Positions 35,545-44,480 of a DNA stretch of 64,000 nucleotides are shown here, piece after piece. The position numbers and the translations under genes were made by a program. Each line of letters starts with the position of its first letter. Positions within the stretch are counted from its first letter, which is position 1. This DNA comes from Xanthocytophaga agilis. Lineage in GTDB: Bacteria > Bacteroidota > Bacteroidia > Cytophagales > 172606-1. The notes under the pieces are model-generated. The model worked only from the letters and a program-made list of their open reading frames with translations, ran no database searches and was not told the DNA's origin. The DNA lies in contig NZ_JASJOU010000006.1 in the NCBI RefSeq assembly GCF_030068605.1, positions 248,001-312,000 of the forward strand, written 5' to 3'.

Positions 35545-38160
35545 ATGAGACTGTGGACGTTTACACTTCTTATTGCTATTTACTTTTTCTACAGTCAGAC
35601 AAGTATTGCCGGAGGGATACGTGGTACTATCAAGAATACCAAAGGGGAAGTTATGCCTTATACCTCTATTCTGGTAAAGAATACAAGTATTGGGACAATG
35701 GCGAATGAAGATGGAAAATACGAAGTTACCCTGAAACCAGGAACTTACGAACTTCAGTTTCAATACCTCGGCTATCAGGTTTTGAATAAGTCAATTGAGG
35801 TGGGTGATGAGTATGTGACTGTGGATGTTACTATGCAGGAAGCCGTAGTACAGCTCAATGAAGTAAAGGTGGGTTCTTCAGATGAAGATGCTGCCTATAC
35901 TATCATGCGGAAAACTATTAGCATGGCACGTTTTCATATGCTGGAAGTAGATAGTTGGTCTGCCAGAACCTATGTAAAAGGTACGTTCCGTGTTATTGAT
36001 GTTCCGTTTCTGCTGAAAGGGGCGCTTAAGAAAAACAACATTCAGGTAGGAACCACCTATGTGCTGGAATCTATTAATGAAATTAGCTTTCAGCAGCCTG
36101 ACAAAGTAAAAGAAAAGGCTGTTTCTATCCGTTCTAATCTCCCTCCTGGCACACAACCTGCTATCAACTTTGCTCAGCTAAATATCTATCAACCTGCTTT
36201 CTTCGGAATTATTCTGCCACTTTCGCCTAAGGCTTTTAACTATTACCGCTTTACGTATGAAGGTGGTTTTGAAGAAAACGGAAAATGGGTGAATCGAATT
36301 AAGGTAACTCCTAAGATCAAAGGACAAAATGTAATAGAGGGTTCTATTTATATTGTAGATCAGTTATGGAGTATTCATAGTTATCGATTTAAGTTTACAG
36401 ATGAAAATGGTATAAACTATAATCTGCAACAGATCTACAACCTGACACAGGATGTCTGGATGCCTATACAATCAGAGATTACTGTAAAAGCCAATCTATT
36501 TGGAGCGGAGGGAGAAGCTCGCTATGTGACCTCTGTACGAAACTATCAGCTTAAAATCAATCCGAAATACCATCAGCAGCCGGTAGTAGTGGACGAGAAG
36601 ATTGATAAAGAAAAGGCTGCAGAAGTACGAAAACAGAAGATCAATACAGAAACAGCTCTGAAACAGAAAGAATTGACCCGAAAGCAATTGCGTCAGTTAA
36701 GCAGAGAAATGGAAAGGGAAGATCGAAAAGAACGCAAAGAACGTGGAGAAGATGTGACTGTAATGCGGGATTATTCTTTTGATGTAGATACACTTGCCAG
36801 AAAAAGACCATCCTCATTCTGGGAAGATGAGAGACAAGTCCCATTAACAGATACAGAGATCAAGGGATATAAACAGGCTGACAGTCTTTACAAAGCCAAT
36901 GAAGATAAGATAAAGAAAGATTCCATTAAAAGTCTGCCTCGTTTTCGGCTTACTCATTTGATTTTTGGACATACCTATAACTATGGAAAACAACCAGAAA
37001 ACGAATGGTATCCGCGTACTTTTTCTTTTGACTCTCCTTTATTGAACCTGAATAATCCGGATTATTTTATCTGGAACAATGTGGGTTTTTTCAATACAGT
37101 AGAAGGAACAGTTTTAAGAACACGGATGAGATATACAGAACGAGTGAATAAAGATTCACGATGGAGTCTGGAAGGTAATCTCAGGTATTCTTTCGAAAGA
37201 AGCCATTTAAATGGGGGATTGCAGTTTTCGAGAGGAAACCAACAACAGTCATTTTCTATATCAGCTGGACATAATATATTTCAGTTCAATGCTAATAATC
37301 CCATTCCGGAAGGAGTCAATACTGTGAATACCTTGTTGTGGGAGCGGAACTATATGAAAATATATGAAAAAACATTTGCCAGTGTACAGTGGAACAAACG
37401 CTTTACTGAAAAAGTCTCCTTTTCTACGTCAATTGCATTCGAACATCGTGATCGATTAGTAAACAGAACTGAATACAGCTGGTTTGATTTTAAAAAACGT
37501 GAGTTGACCAGCAATGATCCAAGTAATATTGAATTGCAGGATCAGACGGCTTTCCCTGATCATAATGCCTGGATATGGGCTAGTTCTTTAACTATCCGGC
37601 CATTTGCAAAGGCTGGTATTTATAATGGTCGTCGTTATTTGATTAACAATAACTCTCCTGTGTTTACAATCAACAACCGATCAGGGTTTGGCGATGTACA
37701 TTTTAACCAGCTGGAGCTTAGTGTGAATGATGAATTTCGCTTTTTAAGAGGTGGATTCCGTTATCTGATACGTGGCGGACTGTTCTACGGACCACAAAAG
37801 CCCAATTACTTAATGGATTTCAAACACTTTAATGGTAACCAAACACGGTTCCAGCCTGAAGGATTTGACTTCTTCCGTCTTTTGGACTACTATAACTATT
37901 CTACCACACATAATTATTTACAGGCACATGCCAGTCAGCAGATTAATCGTTTGCTGTTTACGCAGTTTACTTCTCTGCGATTGTATGGCATCCGTGAAAA
38001 TCTTTTTGTGAATGCCTTACTGACTACTAAAACCAATGTGTATGAGATCGGATATGGATTCAGAGGTTTGTTAAAAATCCTGGGAGCTGAAGTCGTAACT
38101 ACTTTTCAAAATGGAAAATATGTGCAGACGGGCTTCCGTTTGAGGTTAGGCTTTAACTAA
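35545..38160 (+). CDS. DUF5686 outer-membrane protein with carboxypeptidase-like regulatory domain
   Basis: 871 residues. Signal peptide (MRLWTFTLLIAIYFFYSQTSIA), then a CarboxypepD_reg-like beta-sandwich (about 24-110: GTIKNTKGEVMPYTSILVKN, ending in VQLNEVKVG). The rest is the DUF5686 region, with a charged, Lys/Glu-rich linker (about 350-410) and a long C-terminal part rich in alternating aromatic strands that ends GFRLRLGFN, typical of an outer-membrane beta-barrel. TonB-dependent-receptor-like in layout but without a clear plug. Function unknown; DUF5686 proteins are widespread in Bacteroidota. Confidence 0.88.
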   Translation: MRLWTFTLLIAIYFFYSQTSIAGGIRGTIKNTKGEVMPYTSILVKNTSIGTMANEDGKYEVTLKPGTYELQFQYLGYQVLNKSIEVGDEYVTVDVTMQEAVVQLNEVKVGSSDEDAAYTIMRKTISMARFHMLEVDSWSARTYVKGTFRVIDVPFLLKGALKKNNIQVGTTYVLESINEISFQQPDKVKEKAVSIRSNLPPGTQPAINFAQLNIYQPAFFGIILPLSPKAFNYYRFTYEGGFEENGKWVNRIKVTPKIKGQNVIEGSIYIVDQLWSIHSYRFKFTDENGINYNLQQIYNLTQDVWMPIQSEITVKANLFGAEGEARYVTSVRNYQLKINPKYHQQPVVVDEKIDKEKAAEVRKQKINTETALKQKELTRKQLRQLSREMEREDRKERKERGEDVTVMRDYSFDVDTLARKRPSSFWEDERQVPLTDTEIKGYKQADSLYKANEDKIKKDSIKSLPRFRLTHLIFGHTYNYGKQPENEWYPRTFSFDSPLLNLNNPDYFIWNNVGFFNTVEGTVLRTRMRYTERVNKDSRWSLEGNLRYSFERSHLNGGLQFSRGNQQQSFSISAGHNIFQFNANNPIPEGVNTVNTLLWERNYMKIYEKTFASVQWNKRFTEKVSFSTSIAFEHRDRLVNRTEYSWFDFKKRELTSNDPSNIELQDQTAFPDHNAWIWASSLTIRPFAKAGIYNGRRYLINNNSPVFTINNRSGFGDVHFNQLELSVNDEFRFLRGGFRYLIRGGLFYGPQKPNYLMDFKHFNGNQTRFQPEGFDFFRLLDYYNYSTTHNYLQAHASQQINRLLFTQFTSLRLYGIRENLFVNALLTTKTNVYEIGYGFRGLLKILGAEVVTTFQNGKYVQTGFRLRLGFN

Positions 38161-38470
38161 TAAGTAATTTAATTAACTTTAAACCACTTATTTCTATCTT
38201 CAGGATAAGTGGTTCCTCTGCAGAGTTGTTTCATCATATCTGGGCTATCCCGTTGTCACTGACAACTATAATACATTATCTACTAAATCCTTCCTTTAGT
38301 CATGGCTTTCCGTACCGGAGGCTGATCTCTAATTTCTTTGTGTGTTAATTAAGATAAATGCTTCATTTTTAATTTTTTAAAGTGGAGATAGGTGGCCTCA
38401 ACCTACAAAATACTAGCTTTACATAAGTTGTTATCTGGTTGTTTTATTCATCTGTAACCTAAACACTAGC
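38161..38470. other. Intergenic region before the GH172 gene
   Basis: 310 bases, no gene. A hairpin at 38182-38214 (AACCACTTAT with ATAAGTGGTT) probably ends the DUF5686 transcript, although no T-run follows. A short palindrome, GTTGTCACTGACAAC at 38252-38266, could be a regulator site. Confidence 0.5.
38182..38214 (+). terminator. Hairpin after the DUF5686 gene
   Basis: 10-bp stem, 13-base loop, no T-run on the plus strand. Confidence 0.45.
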
Positions 38471-39610
38471 ATGAAAAGCATTTCGTATCTTCTAGGGCTT
38501 GCCTGTTTTCTTTGTGTGTCCTCTTTTACTTATGGACAGAAATTTAATGGACTTGATACACATATGGGAAACTTGTACCGTACATCTGATGCCAAGACCC
38601 GATCTATCAGCCCAGAGAATTTTACAGGAGAAAAAGGTAAGGGAGGAATGGCTACAGAAGGTACAGGAAAGCATGCGTCGCAAGATCTGGGACAAGGCTG
38701 GAAGGTAAGTCCCAGTGTGGAGATAAAAAGCAAGACTACCTTTACACTAGCAGAAATAACAGGGCAAGGAGCTATACAACATATCTGGATGACGCCAACA
38801 GGCAAGTGGCGCTATTCTATCTTACGTATCTACTGGGATGATGAAAAAGAGCCTTCTGTAGAGGTTCCTGTCGGAGATTTCTTCTGCATGGGATGGCAGC
38901 AGTATGCACCCATTACGTCACTGGCTGTAGCGGTAAATCCGGGAAGTGCGTTTAACTGCTACTGGACTATGCCTTTTCGTAAAAAATGTCGGATTACGAT
39001 GGAGAACATTGCCAATGAATCCATGATGTTATATTATCAGATTGATTATACCCTTACAGATATTCCGGATGATGCAGCATACTTTCATGCACAGTTTCGT
39101 AGGGTGAATCCCCTACCCTACAAGCAGGTATATACTCTGTTGGATGGTGTAAAAGGCAAAGGGCAATATGTGGGGACATACATAGCCTGGGGTGTAAATA
39201 GCAATGGCTGGTGGGGCGAAGGAGAAATGAAGTTTTATATGGATGGGGATAAAGATTTTCCTACTGTCAATGGAACCGGACTGGAAGATTATTTCTGTGG
39301 TTCCTATAACTTTGATAATAAAGGAAAATACCAGGAGTTCTCATCTCCTTATACAGGCCTGCATCAGGTAATCCGACCTGATGGATTGTATCAATCTCAG
39401 CAACGGTTTGGTATGTACCGCTGGCATATTACAGATCCGATTCGGTTTGATAAAGATCTTAGGGTAACTGTACAAGCACTGGGATGGAGAGATGGCGGGC
39501 GTTATCTACCATTAAAGGATGATATCTCATCGACTGTGTTCTGGTATCAGACGGAGCCGCATGCCACTTTTCCGAAACTACCTACCAAGGATGAACTGGA
39601 AGTGAATTAG
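38471..39610 (+). CDS. DUF2961 / glycoside hydrolase family 172-like secreted protein
   Basis: 379 residues with signal peptide MKSISYLLGLACFLCVSSFTYGQ. DUF2961 features: an early IWMTPTGKWRYSILRIYWDDEKEPSVEVPVGDFF region, the NCYWTMPFRKKCRI strand, and GTGLEDYFCGSYNF, where the Glu belongs to the acidic active site described for this family. Known members (GH172) act on D-arabinofuranose linkages or difructose anhydride and form jelly-roll oligomers. Here it is a stand-alone gene without SusCD partners, so the natural glycan is unknown. Confidence 0.85.
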   Translation: MKSISYLLGLACFLCVSSFTYGQKFNGLDTHMGNLYRTSDAKTRSISPENFTGEKGKGGMATEGTGKHASQDLGQGWKVSPSVEIKSKTTFTLAEITGQGAIQHIWMTPTGKWRYSILRIYWDDEKEPSVEVPVGDFFCMGWQQYAPITSLAVAVNPGSAFNCYWTMPFRKKCRITMENIANESMMLYYQIDYTLTDIPDDAAYFHAQFRRVNPLPYKQVYTLLDGVKGKGQYVGTYIAWGVNSNGWWGEGEMKFYMDGDKDFPTVNGTGLEDYFCGSYNFDNKGKYQEFSSPYTGLHQVIRPDGLYQSQQRFGMYRWHITDPIRFDKDLRVTVQALGWRDGGRYLPLKDDISSTVFWYQTEPHATFPKLPTKDELEVN

Positions 39611-39617
39611 TACTCAC

Positions 39618-39643
39618 ATGTTCTAAATTAAAACTTAGAACAT
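39618..39643. other. Short hairpin after the GH172 gene
   Basis: ATGTTCTAA pairs with TTAGAACAT; lies just ahead of the main terminator. Confidence 0.4.
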
Positions 39644-39660
39644 CTACTGGTTATACAAAG

Positions 39661-39692
39661 AAAATGCCTGAAACTACATCTTCAGGCATTTT
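39661..39692. terminator. Bidirectional terminator
   Basis: AAAATGCCTGAA pairs with TTCAGGCATTTTT, with T-rich sequence on both strands. Between the GH172 gene and the convergent sulfite reductase. Confidence 0.88.
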
Positions 39693-39716
39693 TCTATTTT
39701 GAAGATATTATACACT

Positions 39717-41846
39717 CTATGCTTCCTGCATGATCATACGCTGACGGGCAGCTACAACCTGCTCATGGAAACGAATGGCATCCTGCATATAGCTTGTGGC
39801 AAATGCTTCAGATGGTTCATTTTCGTTGATTTGCAGAATATACGTTTTAAAATCAGTAGGTAGTGTAATGGTACCTGTCTGGACAGCATGTGTATCAAAA
39901 TCTTTCATAATGCCATGCTGTGAGTTACAGTTTACATTCTGAGTTAACAGAAATGCTTTGGCAGAGCTAACCATAGCGGCATAACTATGGTAGATGCTGT
40001 CGGCGTAAGCTTGTAATTCGAAGGCTTCCTTAGCCCAGGCTAATTTCTCCTCAGACTCATAGAATAAGGTTGATACCAGGTCAATTACCACTCCTGCACA
40101 CTCTCCTACACCAATTGCTGTTTCAAAGTTTTCTGTTTTGCCCCAGTCTACATAATCCAGTGGAGACAGGTTATCCAAATTCGCCAGTGGTTTCAGCAGT
40201 TTATAGAAGTAGTCTTTGCCCTGACGACGGTAGTAGTTGTTGAAATATTCACCATCCGCTGCATTGGCTTCGTAGTCATTGATTAACCAGCGCAATACAT
40301 CCGGACCACGACGACTTGGAACTTTGATCACTTTGTCACCGATACTTCCTATTCCATTTCCTTCTATACCACCACCCAGCATCACCTGAAGAGCTGGCAA
40401 TACCGCCGCACCTTTCTTTACAGAACTTCCATGGAAGCCTATCTGACAGGCACTATGCTGCGCACAACCATTCATACATCCACTAATTTTGATTTTGATA
40501 TCCTGGTTGTGAATCAGATCCGGATACTCTTCGTTCATTACACGTTCCAGTTCTGCACTGATACCTGTACTGCTGGAGATTGCCAGGTTACAGGTATCCG
40601 TTCCCGGACATGCAGTCACATCAGCTGTGCTATCAAATCCTGGTTCTGCCAAGCCAATTTCGTCCAGAGCTGCAAATACATATGGCAGGTATTCCGGACG
40701 TACATATTTCAGGAGTAAACCTTGGTTAACAGTTACCCGAACATCATCTGCTGCATATGTCTCTACAATAGGAGCCAGCTTGCGAACTATCACAGTAGGA
40801 ATATCCCCCAGATGTACTTTAATCTGTACACCATAAAATCCCTTTTGCTTTTGCTCGAATACGTTGGTTGCATACCAGTCTTTGTATTTTTTCGTGGCAG
40901 TAACCTGTACAATGTCCAGTGATTTAGCACTTTCCGGAATATTGTTTTCAGGCGCAGGCTCTGGTTGTCCTACTGTAGTAGTGTCAACCTGGAAAGTTTT
41001 GTTTTTCAGTGCCTTTTGTTCTTGAGCTACCAGTTCCATGAAGGTTTCAAATCCCAGTTCTTCAATCAAAAACTTAAGGCGGGCTTTGTGACGGCGGTTC
41101 CGCTCTCCATATCGGTCAAAGATACGTACTACCCCTTCTGTAAAAGGAATAAATTTATCTTCTTCCAAAAACTCATAGGCCACAAATGCCAGATAAGGCT
41201 GTGCGCCTAATCCTCCGCCAAGCATTACCTTAAAACCGCGAACTTCTTTGCCATTTTCGATCTTTACTTTTGGAATCAGACCGATATCGTGCATGAAAGT
41301 AAAGCCTGTATCTTTATCGCTGCTTGAAAATGCTATTTTGAATTTACGACCTAGTTCCTGACTAATAGAATTCCGAAGGAAATACCGGAACATCGCGTCT
41401 GCATAAGGTGATACATCAAATGGCTCTTCCGGATCAATACCTGCATTGGCTGAAGCCGTTACATTACGAACCGTATTACCACAAGCTTCACGGATTGTGA
41501 TATCATCGTGTGCTAGCTTTGCCCATAATTCAGGTGTTTTGTCCAGACTTACAAAGTGAATCTGTACATCCTGACGGGTAGTCAGGTGCATATTTCCGGT
41601 TGCATATTCATCAGATACATCAGCAATCCGTAACATCTGTTTGACAGTCATTTTACCAAATGGCAATTTGATACGGATCATCTGTACACCGGGCTGACGC
41701 TGGCCGTATATACCACGTACCAATCGTAGACTACGAAACTTCTCATCGTGGATTTTTCCTTCACGAAAAAGCGCGATCTTTTTTTCCAGATCAATGATCT
41801 CTTTTTCAACCAGCGGGTTCTCCAGTTCGGTTCGGAAACTTTGCAT
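39717..41846 (-). CDS. Assimilatory sulfite (or nitrite) reductase with HEPN tail
   Basis: 709 residues. Siroheme/4Fe-4S enzyme reducing sulfite to sulfide. Two ferredoxin-like and two siroheme domains are visible; the cluster ligands are C413 and C419 (ACPGTDTCNL) and C457 and C461 (SGCMNGCAQHS). The last 140 residues (about 565-709) are helical, with YHSYAAMVSSAKAFLL, and resemble the HEPN-like extension found on Bacteroidota sulfite reductases. Sulfite and nitrite reductases share these motifs, but the upstream leader peptide with three Cys codons argues for sulfite and cysteine synthesis. No cysH, cysD or cysN genes adjoin it. Confidence 0.92.
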   Translation of the reverse strand: MQSFRTELENPLVEKEIIDLEKKIALFREGKIHDEKFRSLRLVRGIYGQRQPGVQMIRIKLPFGKMTVKQMLRIADVSDEYATGNMHLTTRQDVQIHFVSLDKTPELWAKLAHDDITIREACGNTVRNVTASANAGIDPEEPFDVSPYADAMFRYFLRNSISQELGRKFKIAFSSSDKDTGFTFMHDIGLIPKVKIENGKEVRGFKVMLGGGLGAQPYLAFVAYEFLEEDKFIPFTEGVVRIFDRYGERNRRHKARLKFLIEELGFETFMELVAQEQKALKNKTFQVDTTTVGQPEPAPENNIPESAKSLDIVQVTATKKYKDWYATNVFEQKQKGFYGVQIKVHLGDIPTVIVRKLAPIVETYAADDVRVTVNQGLLLKYVRPEYLPYVFAALDEIGLAEPGFDSTADVTACPGTDTCNLAISSSTGISAELERVMNEEYPDLIHNQDIKIKISGCMNGCAQHSACQIGFHGSSVKKGAAVLPALQVMLGGGIEGNGIGSIGDKVIKVPSRRGPDVLRWLINDYEANAADGEYFNNYYRRQGKDYFYKLLKPLANLDNLSPLDYVDWGKTENFETAIGVGECAGVVIDLVSTLFYESEEKLAWAKEAFELQAYADSIYHSYAAMVSSAKAFLLTQNVNCNSQHGIMKDFDTHAVQTGTITLPTDFKTYILQINENEPSEAFATSYMQDAIRFHEQVVAARQRMIMQEA

Positions 41847-41930
41847 GATATTATAAAAATTGGGATGTTATTAATTGCATTTACTTAAACTGTCACTTCT
41901 GTTCGAAGACTTTTGTTTGTTGATAGCACT

Positions 41931-41966
41931 AGTAAAAAATAAGCCCTTTACAATGGCAAAGGGCTT
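41931..41966 (-). terminator. Attenuator terminator in the sulfite reductase leader
   Basis: On the minus strand AAGCCCTTT pairs with AAAGGGCTT and is followed by ATTTTTTA. It sits about 85 bases ahead of the gene it precedes, in the sense direction, so it must regulate it by premature termination. Confidence 0.85.
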
Positions 41967-42000
41967 GTGTTAGAATATAAAATATTGGATAGCAAGCCCT
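41960..42000 (-). promoter_or_regulatory. Antiterminator pairing of the sulfite reductase leader
   Basis: On the minus strand AGGGCTTG (42000-41993) is the exact complement of CAAGCCCT (41967-41960), which is the 5' arm of the terminator. The two pairings exclude each other. AGGGCTTG also sits in a small hairpin (41989-42005, ATAGCA with TGCTAT). Confidence 0.75.
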
Positions 42001-42001
42001 G

Positions 42002-42058
42002 CTATGACAATTCAGGACAACAACAAGACTTATATATATATTTTGCTACTATGTTCAT
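42002..42058 (-). CDS. Cysteine-rich leader peptide (attenuation)
   Basis: 18 codons from ATG at 42058 to TAG at 42002: MNIVAKYIYKSCCCPELS. Three consecutive TGT codons stand eight codons from the end, counting the stop. The stop codon overlaps the hairpin that contains the antiterminator strand. When Cys-tRNA is scarce a ribosome stalled on the Cys codons would leave the antiterminator free; when Cys is plentiful a ribosome at the stop would cover it and allow termination. The AT-rich, SD-less start region is normal for this phylum. Not an independent protein gene. Confidence 0.8.
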   Translation of the reverse strand: MNIVAKYIYKSCCCPELS

Positions 42059-42267
42059 GTTTCTATTTAGTCTATAAACTTAATGAGGTTTTATGTGCAA
42101 ACAAAATATCTATCCATTTTTTTTAAGAAAATGGGATAGAGAAAGTATAAGTTATGAGAAAAATTTAATTTAAGCAATAAAAAACAAAAAACTCTTTAGA
42201 ATTCTCCATAGGTATACTATACAATGCTTTTGTCTGAAATAGCGAAGATGGAAAGATTTCAAAACAT
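42059..42267. other. Upstream part of the sulfite reductase control region
   Basis: AT-rich, no gene. It should hold the promoter; TTTG followed after 21 bases by TATAGACT on the minus strand is a weak candidate. An imperfect hairpin (CTATCC...GGGATAG) lies at 42110-42139. Confidence 0.45.
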
Positions 42268-42302
42268 AAGATCCTATGCTCTATTAAAAAGCATAGGATC
42301 TT
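42268..42302 (-). terminator. Terminator of the M48 peptidase gene
   Basis: AAGATCCTATGCT pairs perfectly with AGCATAGGATCTT (13 bp). T-rich sequence follows on the minus strand. Confidence 0.8.
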
Positions 42303-42362
42303 ATACTGATAGCTACATCTAATATCCAGAATTTGAAAAATAATCTCTTCACAGAAAATCAG

Positions 42363-44480
42363 TTAAGCTGAAACCTCAGATTGGTTGAGAATATCTTTCT
42401 GTACAGTCATCAGATGCTTGAATGATTGGTCAAACATTTCACTGCCTTTGCCCAGTATATCATAGGATTGATGTATAAACTGATTGTACACCTCTCCTGT
42501 AAAGTCAGTAAGTACATTCGTCAGAGGCTCTTGAAGCAGTTGTGTGCGCAACGTAAACTGGTTGGGATTGGGTGCAGGCTGAACCAGTTTTTCTGAATCC
42601 AGCAGTATTTGTTCCAGATTGCCGTGCAGTGAAATCGTTTCTTGTTTGAGTTGATTGAAGTTATCTTCTACCCAGTGTTGTTGCAATGATGCCCAGTACT
42701 GTACCATTTGTAATCGGGAGCGAAAATCCATCAGTTTCCGAAAGAAAGTCTGCAGCTCCAGATGATTCTTCATGGCCTGTTTGTATACATCGGCTTGTTC
42801 CTGAGATTGCTCTAATGCTTTGAGATAATAAAATCGGAATACAGTTTCATCCTGACGCTGCATCCATTGTTGCTGCTCTTGTACCTCCTGCTCTAATTGA
42901 GTAAATAAATGGTTACTGTCAGAAACGTGGTATTTCTTTCCATCAAAATCAAAGGTGCGGGCTTGTGTATGACCATCACGTAGATTGGCTAGTATATCCA
43001 GGTCGTTTCGGTTATTGTTGTATGAAGTTATCTTCTCTTTTATTTCGTCAGTAAAGAGTTTGTTGATAGTGGAAGGTACAGACAATGTTGTGTTTTGTAA
43101 TGATGTCTCTACATCAAATAATTCCAGATAGCGATTGTCATAATAATCATTATACATTGGATCGGGCTGTTCCTTCTGTATATAGTCCACAATCATTTGC
43201 TGAGCTTCATCTGCCTGCTTTTCTTCGCCCTTTTCTGCTTCAGAAATTTCTGTGCTATACAGCAATTTGGTTAGTCTTTGTTGAATGGCTTCTACGTTGC
43301 CAAACAGAACCCAGGGAGATTGTTGGTCAATGACCGTATCTACAGGTGCTCTGAAGATATTGGCTTCCCGTTCTGATAAGCTTGGGTGTGAAGCCCATTG
43401 GTCTTTGATATACACACGTGATGCCTGGGTATGTTTTTTCAGCATTTCGTCAGTGATAACCGGAAGATTGTCAACCTGTTGTAGTTGAAATGCATTTGCC
43501 AGATAAGCAATCATACCTTTGTGATTCACAAAGGCATTGTTAGTATGAATTTTCTCCTCTGCCAGACGGTTTAGTTGATGTATGGTGGATTGATAAGCCG
43601 AACTACCAAATTCTATTCTACGTAATGCACTACTGATGGCTTTCGAACCTGCCAGGCTAACAGCTATTGAATCTGCATGGTATTCCATTTCCCGCGACAG
43701 GCTCATATAGGCCAGATTTATTTGTTCAAATGCCTTGCGTAAAATCCAGCGAACGCCCTGAACCAGACGGAACGTAATAACTGCGAACCAACTGAATACA
43801 CCTCCAACCTCTGCCCACTTGACAAGCGTAGCATCCCAGTTATCATATTCATAGATCAAATCATACAGAATGTGATTGACAGTGTATGTATAGCTACCCA
43901 GCTTCATACTACGTTGTGAAAAATGACCAAACTCGTGAGCTAATACAGCCTTGAACTCACTTATATTTAGTGAATTTACCAGTCCTAAACCTATTTCAAG
44001 ATTTTTTGACACAGGAAAAAACAGGCTTAAAAAGCTGGAGTTGTAAAACACACAAGCGTTAACGTCCGGACTCAAAAACACACTTTTGGGTTTAGGTGCT
44101 TTCACATCGGTAGCCACCTGATAAATAAAGGCGAATAACTCAGGATAGTCTTTTTCAAAAATTTCTACCCGTTGAGGATTTTCGTTGTGTCGGGTTTTAA
44201 AGATGAACTTAATCAGAAACCAGCAGAACATAACGGTTAAGGCTACTATACCCCCACCAGCCCCTATGGTTAGTAAATTAACGCGTAGGGAAATGATAAA
44301 AAGGCCTACTATAACTCCATAATAGAGCATAAAGACAGAGGCTACAAGTAGAAGAATGTATAGTAAGATAAAGAGCACAATACCTACCATTACTTTGCCA
44401 ATATTGGCAGCATAGGCTTTGGATGGTTGTGTCAATGAAGGGGGAACATTCTGAGGAGAGGGTGGGTAAAACAGAGACAT
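42363..44480 (-). CDS. M48 family membrane metalloprotease
   Basis: 705 residues. Two or three N-terminal helices (about 28-115) place it in the membrane. The zinc motif VLAHEFGHFSQRS (HExxH) is near residue 185, and the third ligand Glu is in SREMEYHADSIAVSLAG near 265. The C-terminal 350 residues are mostly helical and hydrophilic with long Gln/Glu-rich stretches (LEQEVQEQQQWMQRQDE), unlike the short HtpX/Ste24 enzymes. It probably degrades membrane or periplasmic proteins. The gene stands alone between a terminator and the foldback repeat. Confidence 0.88.
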   Translation of the reverse strand: MSLFYPPSPQNVPPSLTQPSKAYAANIGKVMVGIVLFILLYILLLVASVFMLYYGVIVGLFIISLRVNLLTIGAGGGIVALTVMFCWFLIKFIFKTRHNENPQRVEIFEKDYPELFAFIYQVATDVKAPKPKSVFLSPDVNACVFYNSSFLSLFFPVSKNLEIGLGLVNSLNISEFKAVLAHEFGHFSQRSMKLGSYTYTVNHILYDLIYEYDNWDATLVKWAEVGGVFSWFAVITFRLVQGVRWILRKAFEQINLAYMSLSREMEYHADSIAVSLAGSKAISSALRRIEFGSSAYQSTIHQLNRLAEEKIHTNNAFVNHKGMIAYLANAFQLQQVDNLPVITDEMLKKHTQASRVYIKDQWASHPSLSEREANIFRAPVDTVIDQQSPWVLFGNVEAIQQRLTKLLYSTEISEAEKGEEKQADEAQQMIVDYIQKEQPDPMYNDYYDNRYLELFDVETSLQNTTLSVPSTINKLFTDEIKEKITSYNNNRNDLDILANLRDGHTQARTFDFDGKKYHVSDSNHLFTQLEQEVQEQQQWMQRQDETVFRFYYLKALEQSQEQADVYKQAMKNHLELQTFFRKLMDFRSRLQMVQYWASLQQHWVEDNFNQLKQETISLHGNLEQILLDSEKLVQPAPNPNQFTLRTQLLQEPLTNVLTDFTGEVYNQFIHQSYDILGKGSEMFDQSFKHLMTVQKDILNQSEVSA

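Noticed and set aside
35533-35763. Minus-strand frame over the DUF5686 start
   Set aside because: Antisense shadow of a signal-peptide-bearing gene.
41847-42110. SAM or other known riboswitch before sulfite reductase
   Set aside because: No S-box or SAM-II core pattern found; the Cys-codon leader ORF explains the terminator better.
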